DNA from: Elephas maximus indicus
Taxonomy: Eukaryota; Chordata; Mammalia; Proboscidea; Elephantidae
Assembly: GCF_024166365.1 (NCBI RefSeq)
Contig: NC_064821.1
Coordinates: 50,743,093-50,807,092 of the forward strand
Length of the DNA stretch: 64,000 nt
Reading direction: 5' to 3'
Both the position numbers and the translations under genes were made by a program. Shown here piece by piece: positions 1 through 12,468 of the stretch. Position 1 is the first letter of the stretch; each line of letters opens with the position of its first letter. Under the pieces are notes generated by a model. The model was not told the DNA's origin, ran no database searches, and was given only the letters and a program-made list of their open reading frames with translations.

Positions 1-16
1 GGGGGGGGGGGGGGGG
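1..16. repeat. Poly-G tract at window edge
   Basis: Sixteen consecutive G residues open the window. This is a simple homopolymer that could be genuine or partly an assembly-edge artefact. Confidence 0.9.
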
Positions 17-1359
17 AGGGGCTGGAGGCTCTTCAGCATTAAAAGCTCTTGCAAAACTTCTAGATGAGTTAAGTGCAAATGAATTTGAAGCAGACAATGA
101 GGTTTTCTTTAGACACCTGGGCAGAAAAATGAAGGGAAAAGAGCCTCAGGCCGTGCTCCTTTGGGTTTTTGTTTTTTTTTTTTTCCTGAATCCAAAACAC
201 ACAGGGAAAAACAAGCTCACCCATCTACACTGGGTGCCAGAGGCAGGCCAGCGAGCCCTGACTCAGTGCTGGGCTGGCGGCGAGCTCAGCACACACGTGA
301 GGCCCAGGCACCCACATGTGAGAAGGAAGCAGCAGCCGGAAGTGCCGGCTGGGCACACGCGTGTGGAAGTGGTGCCAGGCCTGGACTGGGGTGGAGCCCA
401 CATGAGTGGGAGGAGGAGGGCAGGCTGGAGGCGGGCACATGTGTGGGGCAGCTAGAAGGAGGCCAGACAGGTGGGGCAGGGAGGGCAGGGCCCATCTGGG
501 GTGAGGGCAGGGGCCTGGCCCCCCAGGGTGGCAGCAGGCTGGGGCCCCCCAAGAACCCTGGCACAGCCTGTTCACATGAGTGCCCAGGTGGGGCCCTCCT
601 GGTTTCCAGACAGATGAGGTGTCAGAGCCCAGGGCCCTGGGCTCCTCCTGCCCCACCCCACTCACCGGACTCGCTCTGGCTAATTGCCCGGGTGTTTTTT
701 TTATTTGTTTCCTGTGAATCTCAGAGAAGGACAGAAGCAGGTTCTGAGTCACCAGGCCCCTGCTTCCACCCACTCTCGAGACTTCCTTTGTCCTTGTCCC
801 TACCCCACCCCATGGCCCGTGGGCCCCAAGGGCCACTGCGAGGTGTCCCTACCACTGACCAGCACCCTGGGCCCAGGGCCTGTGACCTCTCCAGGGCCCT
901 AATGGAGGGCCTCCTCACTGCAGTGCATTTGCAATTCATGGCTCCAGCCGAGATTGCATTAGGGCCAGCTGTCACTAGTGATGAATGTCGCTTGTTTTCC
1001 AGAAAAAAATGGGCCCTGGATACACAGTGACAGGGCTGGGGGAGGCACCCGGCTCTTCCCTGGCCTGAGGACCAGGGCATGGCTGGAGCCCTCAGAGGAT
1101 TCTCAGCGGCCTTACAACTTGTCCCCTCCCGGGGACTCTCAGAGGCCCCACACTGGAAAAATCCCTGGAGCCCTCTCCCATGCACAAAGGCTCTCACATT
1201 CCCTACCGCACGAGGTTCTCCCAACAGCTCTGTGGAGAGAATTCTGCTGGAGTGGCTCCACTTGCCGGATGAGAGAACTGAGGTTTGCAGGAAAAGGGAA
1301 GGCTGATGACAGAGTGTTGGCTGGAAGTGAATTGGACAGTGGTCCAGGGGTCAGCAAGG
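17..1359. other. Intergenic, GC-rich, no gene recognised
   Basis: Open frames here on both strands are explained by GC richness and lack domain features, splice signals in consistent phase, or family resemblance. No repeat family was recognised with confidence. Position suggests the desert between CIROZ and CASZ1. Confidence 0.6.
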
Positions 1360-1562
1360 AGTCCTGGTAGCACAGTGGTTAAATGCTTGGCTGCAGTTCT
1401 AACCCACCAGCTGCTCTGTGGGAGAAAGATGTAGCAGTCTGCTTCTGCAAAGATTTACAGAAACCCTGAAAAAACCTCAGAAATCTTTTGAGGCAGTTTT
1501 ACTCTGTCCTATAGTGTTGCTATGAGTTGGAATCAACTTGATGACAACAGGGTTTTTTTTCC
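1360..1562 (+). repeat. Afrotherian tRNA-like SINE
   Basis: Reads gagtcctggtagcacagtgg at the 5' end, a tRNA-like A-box region, and ends tgagttggaatcaacttgat followed by a T-rich tail. This is an older, diverged copy of the main SINE of the window. Confidence 0.85.
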
Positions 1563-2234
1563 AGGGGTCCACAGGTGCAGGGTCGTTTTGAGGGGAAAGG
1601 TCTAGGAGGGTACTGGGGAGGAAGAAAAATCCTTTACACCCTCTAGCCCCCCACCCTTACCCCAGTAGCTGCAGATGAGGGAGCGCTCCAGGGATCAAGA
1701 GCTCTGCCCACACCCTGCCTTCTCTCTCCCTAGCAACTCCTTCCCTGTCCGGAATTGGGGAGCTCCACATATCTGAGGCTCTGGGCAGTGCCCCCTGCTA
1801 ATCCCCAGCTGTGATGGGGGTCCAAGGGAGCGTGTTCCTTCCTATCCCCTCTAACTTGGCCGAGCACCAGTCAGCAGGAGCAAGTAACTGGGATGCAGAA
1901 ATTAGCTAGAGGTCTCGTCTGGGGCCCCTCTTCCACAGGTCCCTGCCCCTCGGTCTCTCAGTCAGCGTCCCCCAGGCTTTTCCAAACAGAAGGACCTGAC
2001 TCAGCCTCCTTGGTGACCCACTCCTGCTCAAGAGCCCACAGTGGCTCCTAGCTTCCAAAGTGTCACCCCTGCTCCTGCCCTTACCACCTGGGAGCCACAG
2101 ACTGGCAGGGCAGCAGACAGAAAAAATAATTCCATCCACTGTGTCTTCTCAGCCCCATTCACTAGAAAAAGAACAGCTCACCTGGGAGAAGGTTTTACCT
2201 AGAGTTCTTTAGCCTCCATGATATCACACAATTT

Positions 2235-3402
2235 AGCCAGAAATAGGTAGAGTAGGATTTAAGCCAGATTCACAAGAGGGCACGGAATAAGGGATATCAT
2301 TGCTGAAAGCAAAAAGTACCAGAAAGATGTTGTGTTTATTGACTATGCAAAGGTATTCGACTATGTGGTCATAACAAATTATGGATAACATTGCAAACAA
2401 TGAGAATTCCAGAACACTTAATTGTGCTCATGCAGAATCTGTACCTAGACCAAGAAGCTGTAGTTCAAACAGAGCAAGGGATACTGCATGGTTTAAGACA
2501 GGAAAGGTGTGTATCAGAGTTGTGTCCTTTCACCATACTTACTCAATTTGTATGCTGAGCAAATGATCTGAGAAACTGGACTAAACGAAGAATGTGGCAT
2601 CAGGATTGGAGGAAGACTTATTAACAACCTGAGATATGCAGATGACACAACCTTGCTAGTTGAAAGCCAAAAGGACTTGAAGCATTGGCTGATAAAGTTC
2701 AAAGACTATAGCCTTCCGTATGGATTACACCTCAACATAAAGAAAGCAAAATCCTCACAACTGGACCAATGAGCAACATTATGATAAACAGAGAAAATCT
2801 AGAAGCTGTCAAGGATTTCATTTTACTTGGCCCCACAATCAACGCCCACGGAAGCAGCAATCAAGGAATCCAAGTACATACTGCACTGGGCGAATCTGCT
2901 GCAAAAGACCTTATTCAAGTGTTAAAAAGCAAAGTTGTCACTTTGAGGACTAAGGTGTACCTGACCCAAGGCACGGTATTTTCAATCGCCTAATATGTAT
3001 GTGAAAGCTGGACCACGAATAAGGCGGATCGAAGAATTGATGCCTTTGAATTATGGTGTTGGCAGAGAATATTGAATATGCCATGGACTGCCAGAAGAAC
3101 AAACAAATCTGTCTTGGAAGAAGTACAGCCAGGATGCTCCTTAAAAGCAAGGATGGCAAGACTTCGTCTCACATATTTCGGACATGTTATCAGAAGGGAC
3201 TAGTCCCTGGAGAAGGACATCATGCTTGGTAAAGTAGGGGGTCAGTGAAAAAGAGGAAGACCTTCAATAAGATGGATTTATACAGTGGCTGCGACAATGG
3301 ACTCAAATATAACAATGATCGTGAGGATGGTGCAGGACCAGGCAGTGTTTCATTTTATTGTGCATAGTCGGAATTGGCTTGACAGCACCTAACAATGACA
3401 AC
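2235..3402 (+). mobile_element. RTE-clade LINE, 3' half, decayed
   Basis: The translated pieces contain reverse-transcriptase features, including an RYADDTTLLVES block near 2640 (the YADD catalytic motif), followed by the C-terminal region with CESWT and a cysteine/basic segment. Several stops and frameshifts make it non-functional. It ends with the same 3' sequence as the SINEs (gtcggaattggcttgacagc), then caacaggt. It corresponds to the afrotherian RTE/BovB-like LINE and is truncated at the 5' end, as usual for RTE copies. Confidence 0.88.
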
Positions 3403-3405
3403 AGG

Positions 3406-5049
3406 TGGAGCAGGCCTAGCCAGAGCCTAAAACAGTACCTGGCAGGTAGTGCATATTTGCTGAATAAATGAGTGAATGAATGAGTCCATGGTCTCAGCAG
3501 GAGACCATGGAAGCTGTGGGCTGCTGGAGAGGCTCAGCCACAAACTCATGCCCCTGATTTTCCCTTGCCTGACCTCCCTGCCTCCAGTGCCCTGAGTCCA
3601 GGAAGGCGCCTCCTGTTGGCACAACTGATGGGGGCAGGAGCCTGGCTCTCACCCACTCAGAGATCAGGCTCCATGGTACTTGGTCCCATAGCCCCAAGCC
3701 CACCCATCAAGATTGGGACCAACACAGATCAGTAGAAAAAGCATTAGCTGGGGCCCGAAGCCTGGCCCCAGATCTGCCATTACCATAACAGCTACATGTA
3801 TGCCAGATGCCACCCTGAATAGACAGACACCTTCCATATGACACTTCATCTCCACAACAACCCACCAAGGTAAGTACTTTTTTCCCCGTTTTACAGATGT
3901 GGAAATGAGGCTGGGAGGTGAATTGACATGACATCAACCTCCCTGGGCGTGACTTTCTGCCAGCCCTTCATTTCTGGATTTGAAAAGTAGCCAAGACCCC
4001 CCTGGCTACCTTCCCTCCCAAGTGAGGGCTCCTGGGTTGCGTTTTTATCCAACAAGGAAAGTCTCCCAGCATCTCGGGTATCCACCTCAGCCAGCTGCCC
4101 GTCCCATCTGCTCTGGGGTGGTGCCAGGGCATCATTGACCCTGAGCATCCCTCATTGTCATTTAACACTTGGGTTTTCCCAAGCACTTGACAGCCCCCCC
4201 TCGTTGGGCCTCACTGTCCAGGAACCAGACAGTTTCAGAATCCAAATATTCGAGGCCTTTCCTCTTCCCCATATGTGCAGATGTTGGTCCCATCTCCCTG
4301 GGATGTGAACGGCTGAACCAGAACTTTGAAGCAAGCAGAGGCCAAGGCTCAGGACCAACCTCTTATCCACCCTCAGACTGGCACAGAGCCAGGTAAAAGG
4401 AGCATTGGCTATGGTGTGAGCTGGCTCCCCAGATGTGTGCCCACTGCGGGCCCATTCTGAGCTTTAGTTTCTCTTTTATAAAATGGGCATGACCTCACCT
4501 TCCATCAAACATGGTTTGGAGGCTCCTCTGAGCTGTATGGAAAGCCTCAGGCACACAGTAGGTGCTTGCTAAGCGGGACCAATGATACGACCTATCCGTA
4601 AAGACTCAGTGTATGGTTGGGTGCTCTGAGCCAGTGGCCCCATCCCTTCCAGCCCCCAGCACCCACCCACCCTGCCATCAATCAGCGTCACAGTGCCACT
4701 TCCATGCCATCTGTCAGTGCCAGCTGCTGCCTGCCGCCATCAGGGCACCATCCAAGGCCCCAGATGCCCAAGGGCCCTGCCTCTCCCTGCCTTCCCTCCA
4801 GACCGCTCCAGTCTGCCACCAGGCTCCCAGATGAGGGGCTGCCCGCACTCCCCCAGGTCCCAAGGGCACCCCTGTATCCTCTCCCTAGGACCTCCTGCAC
4901 CCCCAGGGGCTCCTCACCAAGCTCTAGGGCCAAGGGACCAGGCTGGAAGCCCCTGGTGCTCCGAGTGCCTGGCCCCCGCCCGCCAGCCCCTCTACTGACT
5001 CTTACCACATCCTGCCTCAGCCCTGCGTCTATTTCATCAGGCCAAGGAT
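3406..5049. other. Intergenic, unique and old repeat sequence, no gene
   Basis: GC-rich sequence with MIR/L2-like stretches (for example cccgttttacagatgtgg near 3890 and ctcttttataaaatgggcat near 4470). Open frames on both strands lack coding signs. Confidence 0.5.
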
Positions 5050-5870
5050 GGCTTTTTAAATAAATCTAAAAAACTCCACTTCCTCCTTGGCAAGTTCATT
5101 TTAAGTCATTTTATCTCTTTCCCCCCTATATTTTTCCCAAATAATGTGATTAAGTGACTCAGCGCCGGCTGCCTCTGGCAGGCCTGGCCTCTAATTCAGT
5201 TTGAGGACGGCCACCCTTGACCCCACTCCACTCTGGCTAAGAGAACACTTAAGCGATATTCTACCACTTCCTACAGAGAGGCCGGTGGGGGGGCTGGGGA
5301 GGGTGGGGGGCGGCGGCGGGCGGGGGGGGGGAAGCGAAACAAACTTTCACATAAAATTATGGTATATGGATAATTGAGAAGTTTAAAAACATGAATCTAA
5401 TTGTGCAGTCCCCGGAGAAACCCATATCGAGCCACCCTATAAGAGGCCTGGAATCTCCCGATGATGATTTATTGCTAAATCCTAGTATTTTTCAATACAT
5501 TATAGTTTTTAAATTGTGTTTAAATTGAGTGTAGAGGAGCAGAGGCCATTAGGAGATGCAGAAATGATGATTATATTTAAATATTCATGCACGCAGTACC
5601 TTATTATTGAATCTGAACACTAACAAAATCAATATTAAGTGCGGTTTGACATGAATTTATTTATGAATTTCGACTTTCTAAGTACTGTATTTTTTCACTC
5701 AAAAATTGTGAGTATAATGTAGTAATGATATCAAAACACAGTGTCAGGGAGCATTAGCTGGGGAGGTTATAAACCTCTGGATTAGGGGGCCCAGATTGCC
5801 CTCAAAAGTGCTTAGTATACAAAACCCAATTTTTTTTTTCCTGTTTCTGAATCGTGCAAATCCACATACA
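5050..5870. promoter_or_regulatory. Putative conserved non-coding element, AT-rich
   Basis: An AT-rich block with no recognised repeat is set in GC-rich surroundings and interrupted only by a G-rich low-complexity stretch at about 5285-5335. It carries many homeodomain-like cores (taattg, ttaaattg, aataatg) and two NKX2-type TTAAGTG words (5150-5156 and, reversed, 5246-5252). This composition is typical of deeply conserved enhancers near developmental genes. Conservation itself cannot be measured from one sequence. Confidence 0.5.
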
Positions 5871-6639
5871 TTCCAGAAAGGGAGGGTGGCGAGTGTGGGG
5901 GAGGAAGGGCAGCTTGGTGAGTGACAGGCGGGGCTGCAGGCACTCAGCTCAGCTAGGCTGGGGTACAGGAACTCTGGGGTTCTCTGCAGGGTCCTCCATC
6001 TCCATGCCTGAGAAGCACCCCCTAAGCAGGGGGCCCCAAAGGATCCTGGGCTTCCACTCCCTAGAGGGGGATATCAGAAGGGTGGGGGGAATCTAGGGGT
6101 CTCTACTTCCCAGAGTCTGGGGCAAGGTGAAAGCAAGTGGGGCCTGGCCCCACAAAACCAGGGCTTAAGGAGCTAGAAAGAGAGTCTTCGCTCCTCTGAG
6201 TTCGGAGTCCAGCACCAGGTGCACACCCACCCAGGGCAGAAAGTTTTGGCTGCCTCCTCCTGCTCAGCCACTGGACTGGGCATTACCCCACCAGAAGCCG
6301 CTGCCCAGATCCCGGCGAGGTTGTTGGCAAAAGTGACAAGTGTGCCCTCCCTACCTCTCCCTCGGTCCACTGGGGTGGGAGGAAGGGGCCTTGTCCTTCT
6401 CTTCATCCACAGCCTCTCCTTTGAATGGCCTGGGACCCTTTCCCTGTCTGCTGCCCCTGCTCACCCCCGGCCCAGGAGGCCGCCTGCAGCGGAGGTGCTC
6501 CCCTGCCCTAAGACCTGGTGCTGGTTATTGGCCGTTGGCTCAGGCGGCCCTAGAGCCAGGCACAGCCTTGTCAGGCTGGAGTGGCCTCCATACCTGTGGA
6601 CCAGCCTCCCACATCCACCCAGACCTCACAGAGCCCTGA
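5871..6639. other. Intergenic, no gene recognised
   Basis: GC-rich unique-looking sequence. The long plus-strand open frame that starts at 6219 owes most of its length to the CA repeat that follows. Confidence 0.5.
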
Positions 6640-7105
6640 AGACACACATGCACTCATGTTCACACACATGCACACACACGTGCACACACATTCATACACA
6701 CACATACTCTCACTATACATTCACACTCACACACATATACACGCTTACATATACTCATGCACACACACGTACACACACATTCATACACATGTACACTCAT
6801 ATGGACACATACATTCATACACACATACACAATATACACACACACGTACACACTTACATATACTCATGCACACACACACGTACACACAGTGCACACACAT
6901 TCATACACATGTCCACTCATATGTACACACACATACACAATACACTCACACATATACACACTTACATGTACTCATGCACACACATTCATACACACATACA
7001 CTCACACATGTACACACACATTCATATACACATACTCCCACAATACACTCAAACTCACACACACATACACACTTACATATACGCACACACATTCACACAT
7101 ACTCC
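6640..7105 (+). repeat. CA-type microsatellite, imperfect
   Basis: About 460 bases of acacac interspersed with cat, tcatac and tacat units, with longer repeating blocks such as acacacattcatacac. It creates three overlapping spurious His/Thr-rich open frames on the plus strand. Confidence 0.95.
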
Positions 7106-7309
7106 TCCAGCATGAGAAAGGATCAGTGATGGGCTAGGACGAGACCCCATCTTTCAGGTGGAAAGGAACTCGCTAATATGTATTTCTTTTTGGAGACAGA
7201 CATCAGGGGAAGTACCAGTACTGACTAAAGCTGACAACCCTTAGCTTCGAATGTCAGAGGCCCCAGTGGACTCCCAATAGATTCATGTCCCCCCGTAAAC
7301 CCCAAACAC

Positions 7310-7630
7310 CCCAGGGCACTCACCAACACCCTAACACACAGACACGCACACCTCAACACCCACAACACCCCAACGCTCCCACACAGAAACATCCACCCAA
7401 GCAGGTGGGCCCCAAACACATAGTCAGACCCACAGACACCTTACCACAGGCCCATATACCTCAACGCATGGACACCCCACCCTATGCCTGGGTCCAAGAT
7501 AGAGACAGCCATATCCTTCAACCTCCAAATGTACCCATAGACACCTTAGCACACAGTCCACACGCCTCAATCCATGGACAACCCTCCATGCACACGGGTA
7601 CACCCCCACTTCTCAACACCCAGACAAAAT
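7310..7630 (+). repeat. CAC/ACCC-rich degenerate repeat
   Basis: Low-complexity sequence built from cacaccc, caacaccc and cagacac words. It is probably an old expanded and decayed CA-type satellite, distinct from the cleaner block upstream. Confidence 0.75.
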
Positions 7631-7699
7631 CCTAAGCACATCACGTCCCTGCCCTTGAGCGGCCTCAGCCCCTCCAATGGTGTGTCGCTGCAACCCAGG

Positions 7700-8090
7700 G
7701 TCAGGGGTCAAAAAGCACTTAGAAGGTTTGATTCCGAATATTCATCAGCCTTTGGGGGGGGGAAAAAAAACATAAGAAGCAGCCCACACAGGAGGAGGGG
7801 GAGAAAAAACCCAACCCCGACCCTAAACTCTTTTCCAGTAAATCGATGTATTTTGCTATAATTTTATTAGGAGTATAAAAGGAGCCTTTTCAAAAGTGCT
7901 TAGGACGCAAAAAAAAGAGGCAGGCAATGGAAACATTAGTCTGTCTGTATTAGCAATCCCATAGTCACATTTTATTGTTACTGTCAGGATGCAAAAGCTG
8001 TGCTTAAAACAAAATAATACATAATGTATTACTGAGGCATAAACATCAGCGAGCCGCGCGAGCGGCCAGCATTTTTATTTTAAAAAGAAG
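7700..8090. promoter_or_regulatory. Putative conserved non-coding element
   Basis: Repeat-free, AT-rich stretch with words such as ccgaatattcatcag, ataattttattag, tattagcaatcccatag and ataatacataatg. No open frame of note. It ends at a small CpG-rich patch (gagccgcgcgagcggcc). Regulatory nature is inferred from composition and position only. Confidence 0.45.
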
Positions 8091-9004
8091 ATGCCAAAAA
8101 AAAAAAAAAAAGATGGAGGGACAGGGACGGGGGAGGGGTGGAGGCAGCCCCTGAGGATCAGAGTCAGACTGGGACCCCACATCTGGAGGACTGGGGAGCC
8201 CAGAGCAGGGGTGGGGGGCTGTTCCCCAGCGATGAGCTTAGCCACCATGGCATACCCTTATCGGTTCCCCCAGGAGGAAGTGGCCTCAGCCTTGGGGACC
8301 TCTCACCTTATGGTTTATAAAGCTCTGGCCCTTTGTCCTACACCAACCTTAACCCTCACGGCATCCCAGGGAAGGAGCTTGGGCGGCTGTGCTTCTCCCA
8401 CTTCTGCAGATAAAGACATTGAGGCTGAGATAGGGACAGTGGCTGGCTACAGGTCACACATTCGGTGACTGGCGTGGGCAGGACTAGACTCCAGGGCAGA
8501 GCAGCAGTGCTCATTCCACTGCACCAAGCTACCCAGGTGCTTTACAGTGTCCAGACCAGCCTGCTGGGGTGGTCTCCTTGTCTGACCCTTGTCCCCCCCA
8601 TCCATTCTTCAACATGGACAACTGTAATCTTCAAAAATGCAAACCAAACCTTGCCTCTTCTGTGCTAACCACCTCTAAGCATGTCCCATCCAATCTAGAA
8701 GACAGCCTTACAGGGCCCTCTTCGGTCTGGCCCTGCCCACCACTGTCTCTTCCTCTCCCACCCGTACCCCTTGCTCACTGGACTGCAGTAGACAGTTGAC
8801 CTTTATTTCATTCCTTGAGCCCATAAGCTTACTCCTGCCTTAGGACCTGGGCTTCCTCGCCTGGAAAGTCTTTTCTGGCCTTCACACCAAATGTTGCCTC
8901 CTCCAAGAAGCTCTCCTGGATCATCCAAACTAAACTAGACTCTCCATTAATTTTTGTCTTCTCTCTGTTTTCTGCTTCCTCATTTATTGCAGGTCTCCCC
9001 TGAA
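8091..9004. other. Intergenic, no gene recognised
   Basis: Begins with an A-run and continues as GC-rich sequence with some MIR-like words. No exon or RNA gene was recognised. Confidence 0.5.
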
Positions 9005-10620
9005 CTGTTGTTGTTAGGTGCCTTCGAGTCGGTTCCGACTCATAGTGACCCTATGTACCACAGAATGAAACACTGCCCAGTCCTCTGCCATGCTCACAAT
9101 CGTTGTTATGCTTGAGCCCATTGTTGCAGCCACCATGTCAATCCATCTCCTTGAGGGTCTTCCTCTTTTATACTGACCCTGTACTCTGCCAAGCATGATG
9201 TCCTTCTCCAGAGACTGATCCCTCCTGACAACATGTCCAAAGTATGTAAGATGCAGTCTCGCCATCCTTGCTTCTAGGGAGCATTCTGGTTGTGATTCCT
9301 CCAAGACAGATTTGTTCGCTCTTTTGGCAGTACATGGTATGTTCGATATTCTTCACCAACACTACGATTCAAAGGCGTCAATTCTTCTTAGGTCTTCCTT
9401 ATTCATTGTCCAGCTTTCACATGTATATGATGAGATTGAAAATACCATGGCTTGGTCTTCAAGGTCACATCTTTGCTTTTCAATGCTTTAAAGAGGTCTT
9501 TTGCAGCTGATTTGCCCAATGCAATGCGTCCTTTGATTTCTTGACTGCTGCTTCCATGGCTGTTGATTGTAGATCCAAATAAAATGAAATCCTCGACAAC
9601 TTCAGTCTTTGCTCCTTTTATCATGATGTTGCTTATTGGTCCAATTGTGAGGATTTTTTATTTCTTTATGTTGGGGTGTAATCCATACTGAAGGCTGTGG
9701 TCTTTGATCTTCATTAGTAAGTGCTTCAAGTCCTCTTCACTTTAAGCAAGCAAGGCTGTGTCATCTGCATAACGCAAGTTGTTAATGAGTCTTCCTCCAA
9801 TCCTGATGCCCCGTTCTTCTTCATATAGTCCAGCTTCTCGGATTATTTGCTCAGCATACAGATTGAATAGGTATGGTGAAAGGATACAACCCTGATTCAC
9901 ACCTTTCCTGACTTTAAACCACTCAGTGCCCCCTTGTTCTGTCCAAACAACTGCCTCTTGATCTAATGTACAGGTTCCTCATGGGCACAATTAAGTGTTC
10001 TGGAATTCCCATTCTTTGAAATGTTATCTATAATTTGTTATGATCCACACAGTCGAATGCCTTTGCATAGGCAATAAAACACAGGTAAACATCTTTCTGG
10101 TATTCTCTGCTTTCAGGCAGGATCCACCTGACATCAGCAACGACATCCCCAGTTCCATGCCCTCTTCTGAATCCTGCCTGAATTTCTGGCACTTCCCTGT
10201 TGATATACTGCTGCAGCCGTTTTTGAATGATCTTCAGCAAAATTTTGCTTGTGTGTGATGTTAATGATATTGTTCTATAATTTCTGCATTTGGTTGGATC
10301 ACCTTTCTTGGGAATAGGCATAAATATGGATCTTTTCCAGTCGGTTGGCCAGGTAGCTGTTTTCCAAATTTCTTGGCATAGACGAGTGAGCACTTCCAGT
10401 GCTGCACCCATTTGTTGAAACATCTCAATTGATATTTGGTCAATGCCTGGAGCCTTGTTTTTCACCAGTGCCTTCAGTGCAGCTTGGACTTCTTCCTTCA
10501 GTACCATTGGTTCCTAATCATGTGCTACCTCTTGAAATGGTTGAATGTCAACCAATTCTTTTTGGTATAATGACTCTTTGTATTCCTTCCATCTTCTTTT
10601 GATCCTTCCTGCAGCAACAA
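9005..10620 (-). mobile_element. RTE-clade LINE with partial reverse transcriptase
   Basis: The largest RTE copy in the window. The minus strand begins its 3' end at gtgccttcgagtcggttccg. A 159-residue open segment at 10028-10507 encodes reverse-transcriptase fingers and palm: KNKAPGIDQISIEMFQQ, WKRSIFMPIPKKGDP, NYRTISL and a YAKAFDCVDH block holding the first catalytic Asp. The copy is 5' truncated, lacks the endonuclease and is broken downstream of DCVDHNKL. It is non-autonomous but is the least decayed RTE in the window. Confidence 0.92.
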
Positions 10621-10629
10621 CCACGCCTC

Positions 10630-11104
10630 CAGAGCCAGACCCCCAGCCTGAGCTTGACCTGCCCACAGCCTGAGCACTTGAACACAGGGGCCTCCTGATT
10701 CTAGGACCATCTGAGCCCACCAATTCCTGTAGCATCTGGTATGACTCCTTCCCATCCTGTGTATCCCCAAGCTTCTCCTGGCTGTTCTCTGGCACTCAGG
10801 GGATCTGGCTCTGCCTTCCCTACCCTGGGAGTCCCCTCCAGTCCTGACTCTGCACTCTTTCTCTATTTCCTGGGCCCTGGGCCCAGCAACTGCTGTGAGG
10901 ATCAGATGGGAGCCGGGACTCTTCCATCCACCCCTCTGTCATATGCACAGGCCCTAGCTTCTCCCACTGCACCCCTCCAATCCAGCCCCCTCTCAAGGAG
11001 GCTTCCCTCTGAGCTTCTGGTCAGCTCTGGGGCCCCATGGTTCACTCAGGGGGCTTCTGACCCTTATGGGAAAGCTTTAGGGATGAAGTGGTGACGAATG
11101 GAGC
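10630..11104. other. Intergenic, no gene recognised
   Basis: GC-rich sequence with overlapping open frames on both strands and no domain or splice support. Confidence 0.5.
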
Positions 11105-11285
11105 CAGGCAGACCTATGTTCTTGCCCTGACTCTGCTTCTCATTAGCTGTGTGACTTTTGATACATTGCTTTAACCTCTCTGTGCCTCAGTTTTCTCATC
11201 TGTAAAATGGGGGCAGTAATGGTGTCTACCTCATCAGGCCTTTGTGAGGCTTGTGAGGTAACAAAAGGGGATGTATGAAAGCCCT
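11105..11285 (+). repeat. MIR SINE
   Basis: Contains the MIR core, including attagctgtgtgacttttga and ctcatctgtaaaatggggg, in the plus orientation. Confidence 0.85.
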
Positions 11286-12079
11286 TTAGAGAAGAACTGA
11301 GCACTCGGGGGCTGCTATGGCCATTCAAGGGATAGGTCAGGGGGTGCGGGAGCCCCATGCAGAACCAGAATCAGGAAGACGGGGACCAACCACCCACCTC
11401 CACCCCCAGCCCTTCTGGGGCAGCTCCCCCACCGTCTCAGGGCACTTGGCGCCATCTAGTGGTGAGCGGGGGCATCAGAGGGCCTGGTGGGGCAGGTGGG
11501 GTGAGGTGGGGGCCCTGGGAGGGGATGAATACCAGAGACAGGAGAAGCTGCCAAGAGAGGTGTCCACCTGCCTCCCCGGGCACTGCGTGGGATCTAAGGC
11601 CACCCCTCCCAGGCCTAGGGGAACTAGAATAGATAGGTGCCACGTCCAGGACTGACCCGTGCCCATTTCAAGAGTTTTTGCAAGCTCTACCAGGCACAGC
11701 TCAGACGCCAGTACTGCACCCAGTGTGGAGACCAAGCGCCAGGTGGGGAGGAGTTGGGAATGTCACTGGCAGCCCCCACGTGGCCCCAACCCCTGCCATC
11801 ACCACCCCACCCCCTCACCCCACCCCACTTCAGGACCTGGGGTGCCAGGAAGCCCTGTGCATTGAGGCTGGATACATAAGGAAGGAGAGAAACTCCCACC
11901 CCCATGGGGCTTACTCTGGGGGGACAGAGAAACTAGCACCTAAATTCCCAGTATTTTTAAAGGGACACAGATGATCAAAGTGCCCAGGAACAGCAAAGCA
12001 GCAGGAGGGGCAGGAAGGGCTGTGATGGTACAGAGGATGGTGAGGGCTGCCCCACAGCCGCAGCGCAGCCTGGTGGCCA
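11286..12079. other. Intergenic, no gene recognised
   Basis: GC-rich. Open frames exist on both strands but show no conserved features. Confidence 0.5.
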
Positions 12080-12185
12080 AGGCCTTGGGCTCTGAGCTGC
12101 ATGCTGCCAACTCCAATCCAGCTGTGTGGCTCTGAGTGAGTTACTTAACCTCTCTGTGCCTCTGTTTCACCATCTGGAAATGAGG
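12080..12185 (+). repeat. MIR fragment
   Basis: Core words agctgtgtggctctgagtga and ttaacctctctgtgcctc. An RTE fragment begins directly after it. Confidence 0.75.
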
Positions 12186-12468
12186 AGTAACATTGTTGTT
12201 ACCACTCTGACTCACGGTAACCTTATGAATAATAAAATGAAATGTTGCCGGGTCCTGCATCACCTTCATGATCACTGGTATGTTTGAGTCCATTGTTGTG
12301 GCTATTGAATGAATCATTCTCATTGAGGGTTTCCTTCTTTTTTGTTGGCCCTCCTCTTTACCAAACATGATGTCCTTTTCCAGCAATTGGCCTCTCCTGA
12401 TGCCGTGTCCAACATAAGCAAGATGAAGTCTCACAACCCTCATTTCTAAGGAATAATGAGAGTTACCA
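12186..12468 (-). mobile_element. RTE LINE 3' fragment
   Basis: Antisense copy of the RTE C-terminal coding and tail region; the translated minus strand gives LHLAYVGHGIRRGQLLEKD, matching the other RTE copies. It inserted into or next to a MIR. Confidence 0.85.

Noticed and set aside
161..1030. 289-residue plus-strand frame at window start
   Set aside because: GC-rich and low complexity, with equally long frames on the opposite strand and no recognisable protein.
6219..7137. Long plus-strand His/Thr-rich open frames
   Set aside because: They arise from a CA-type microsatellite, which stays open in several frames at once.
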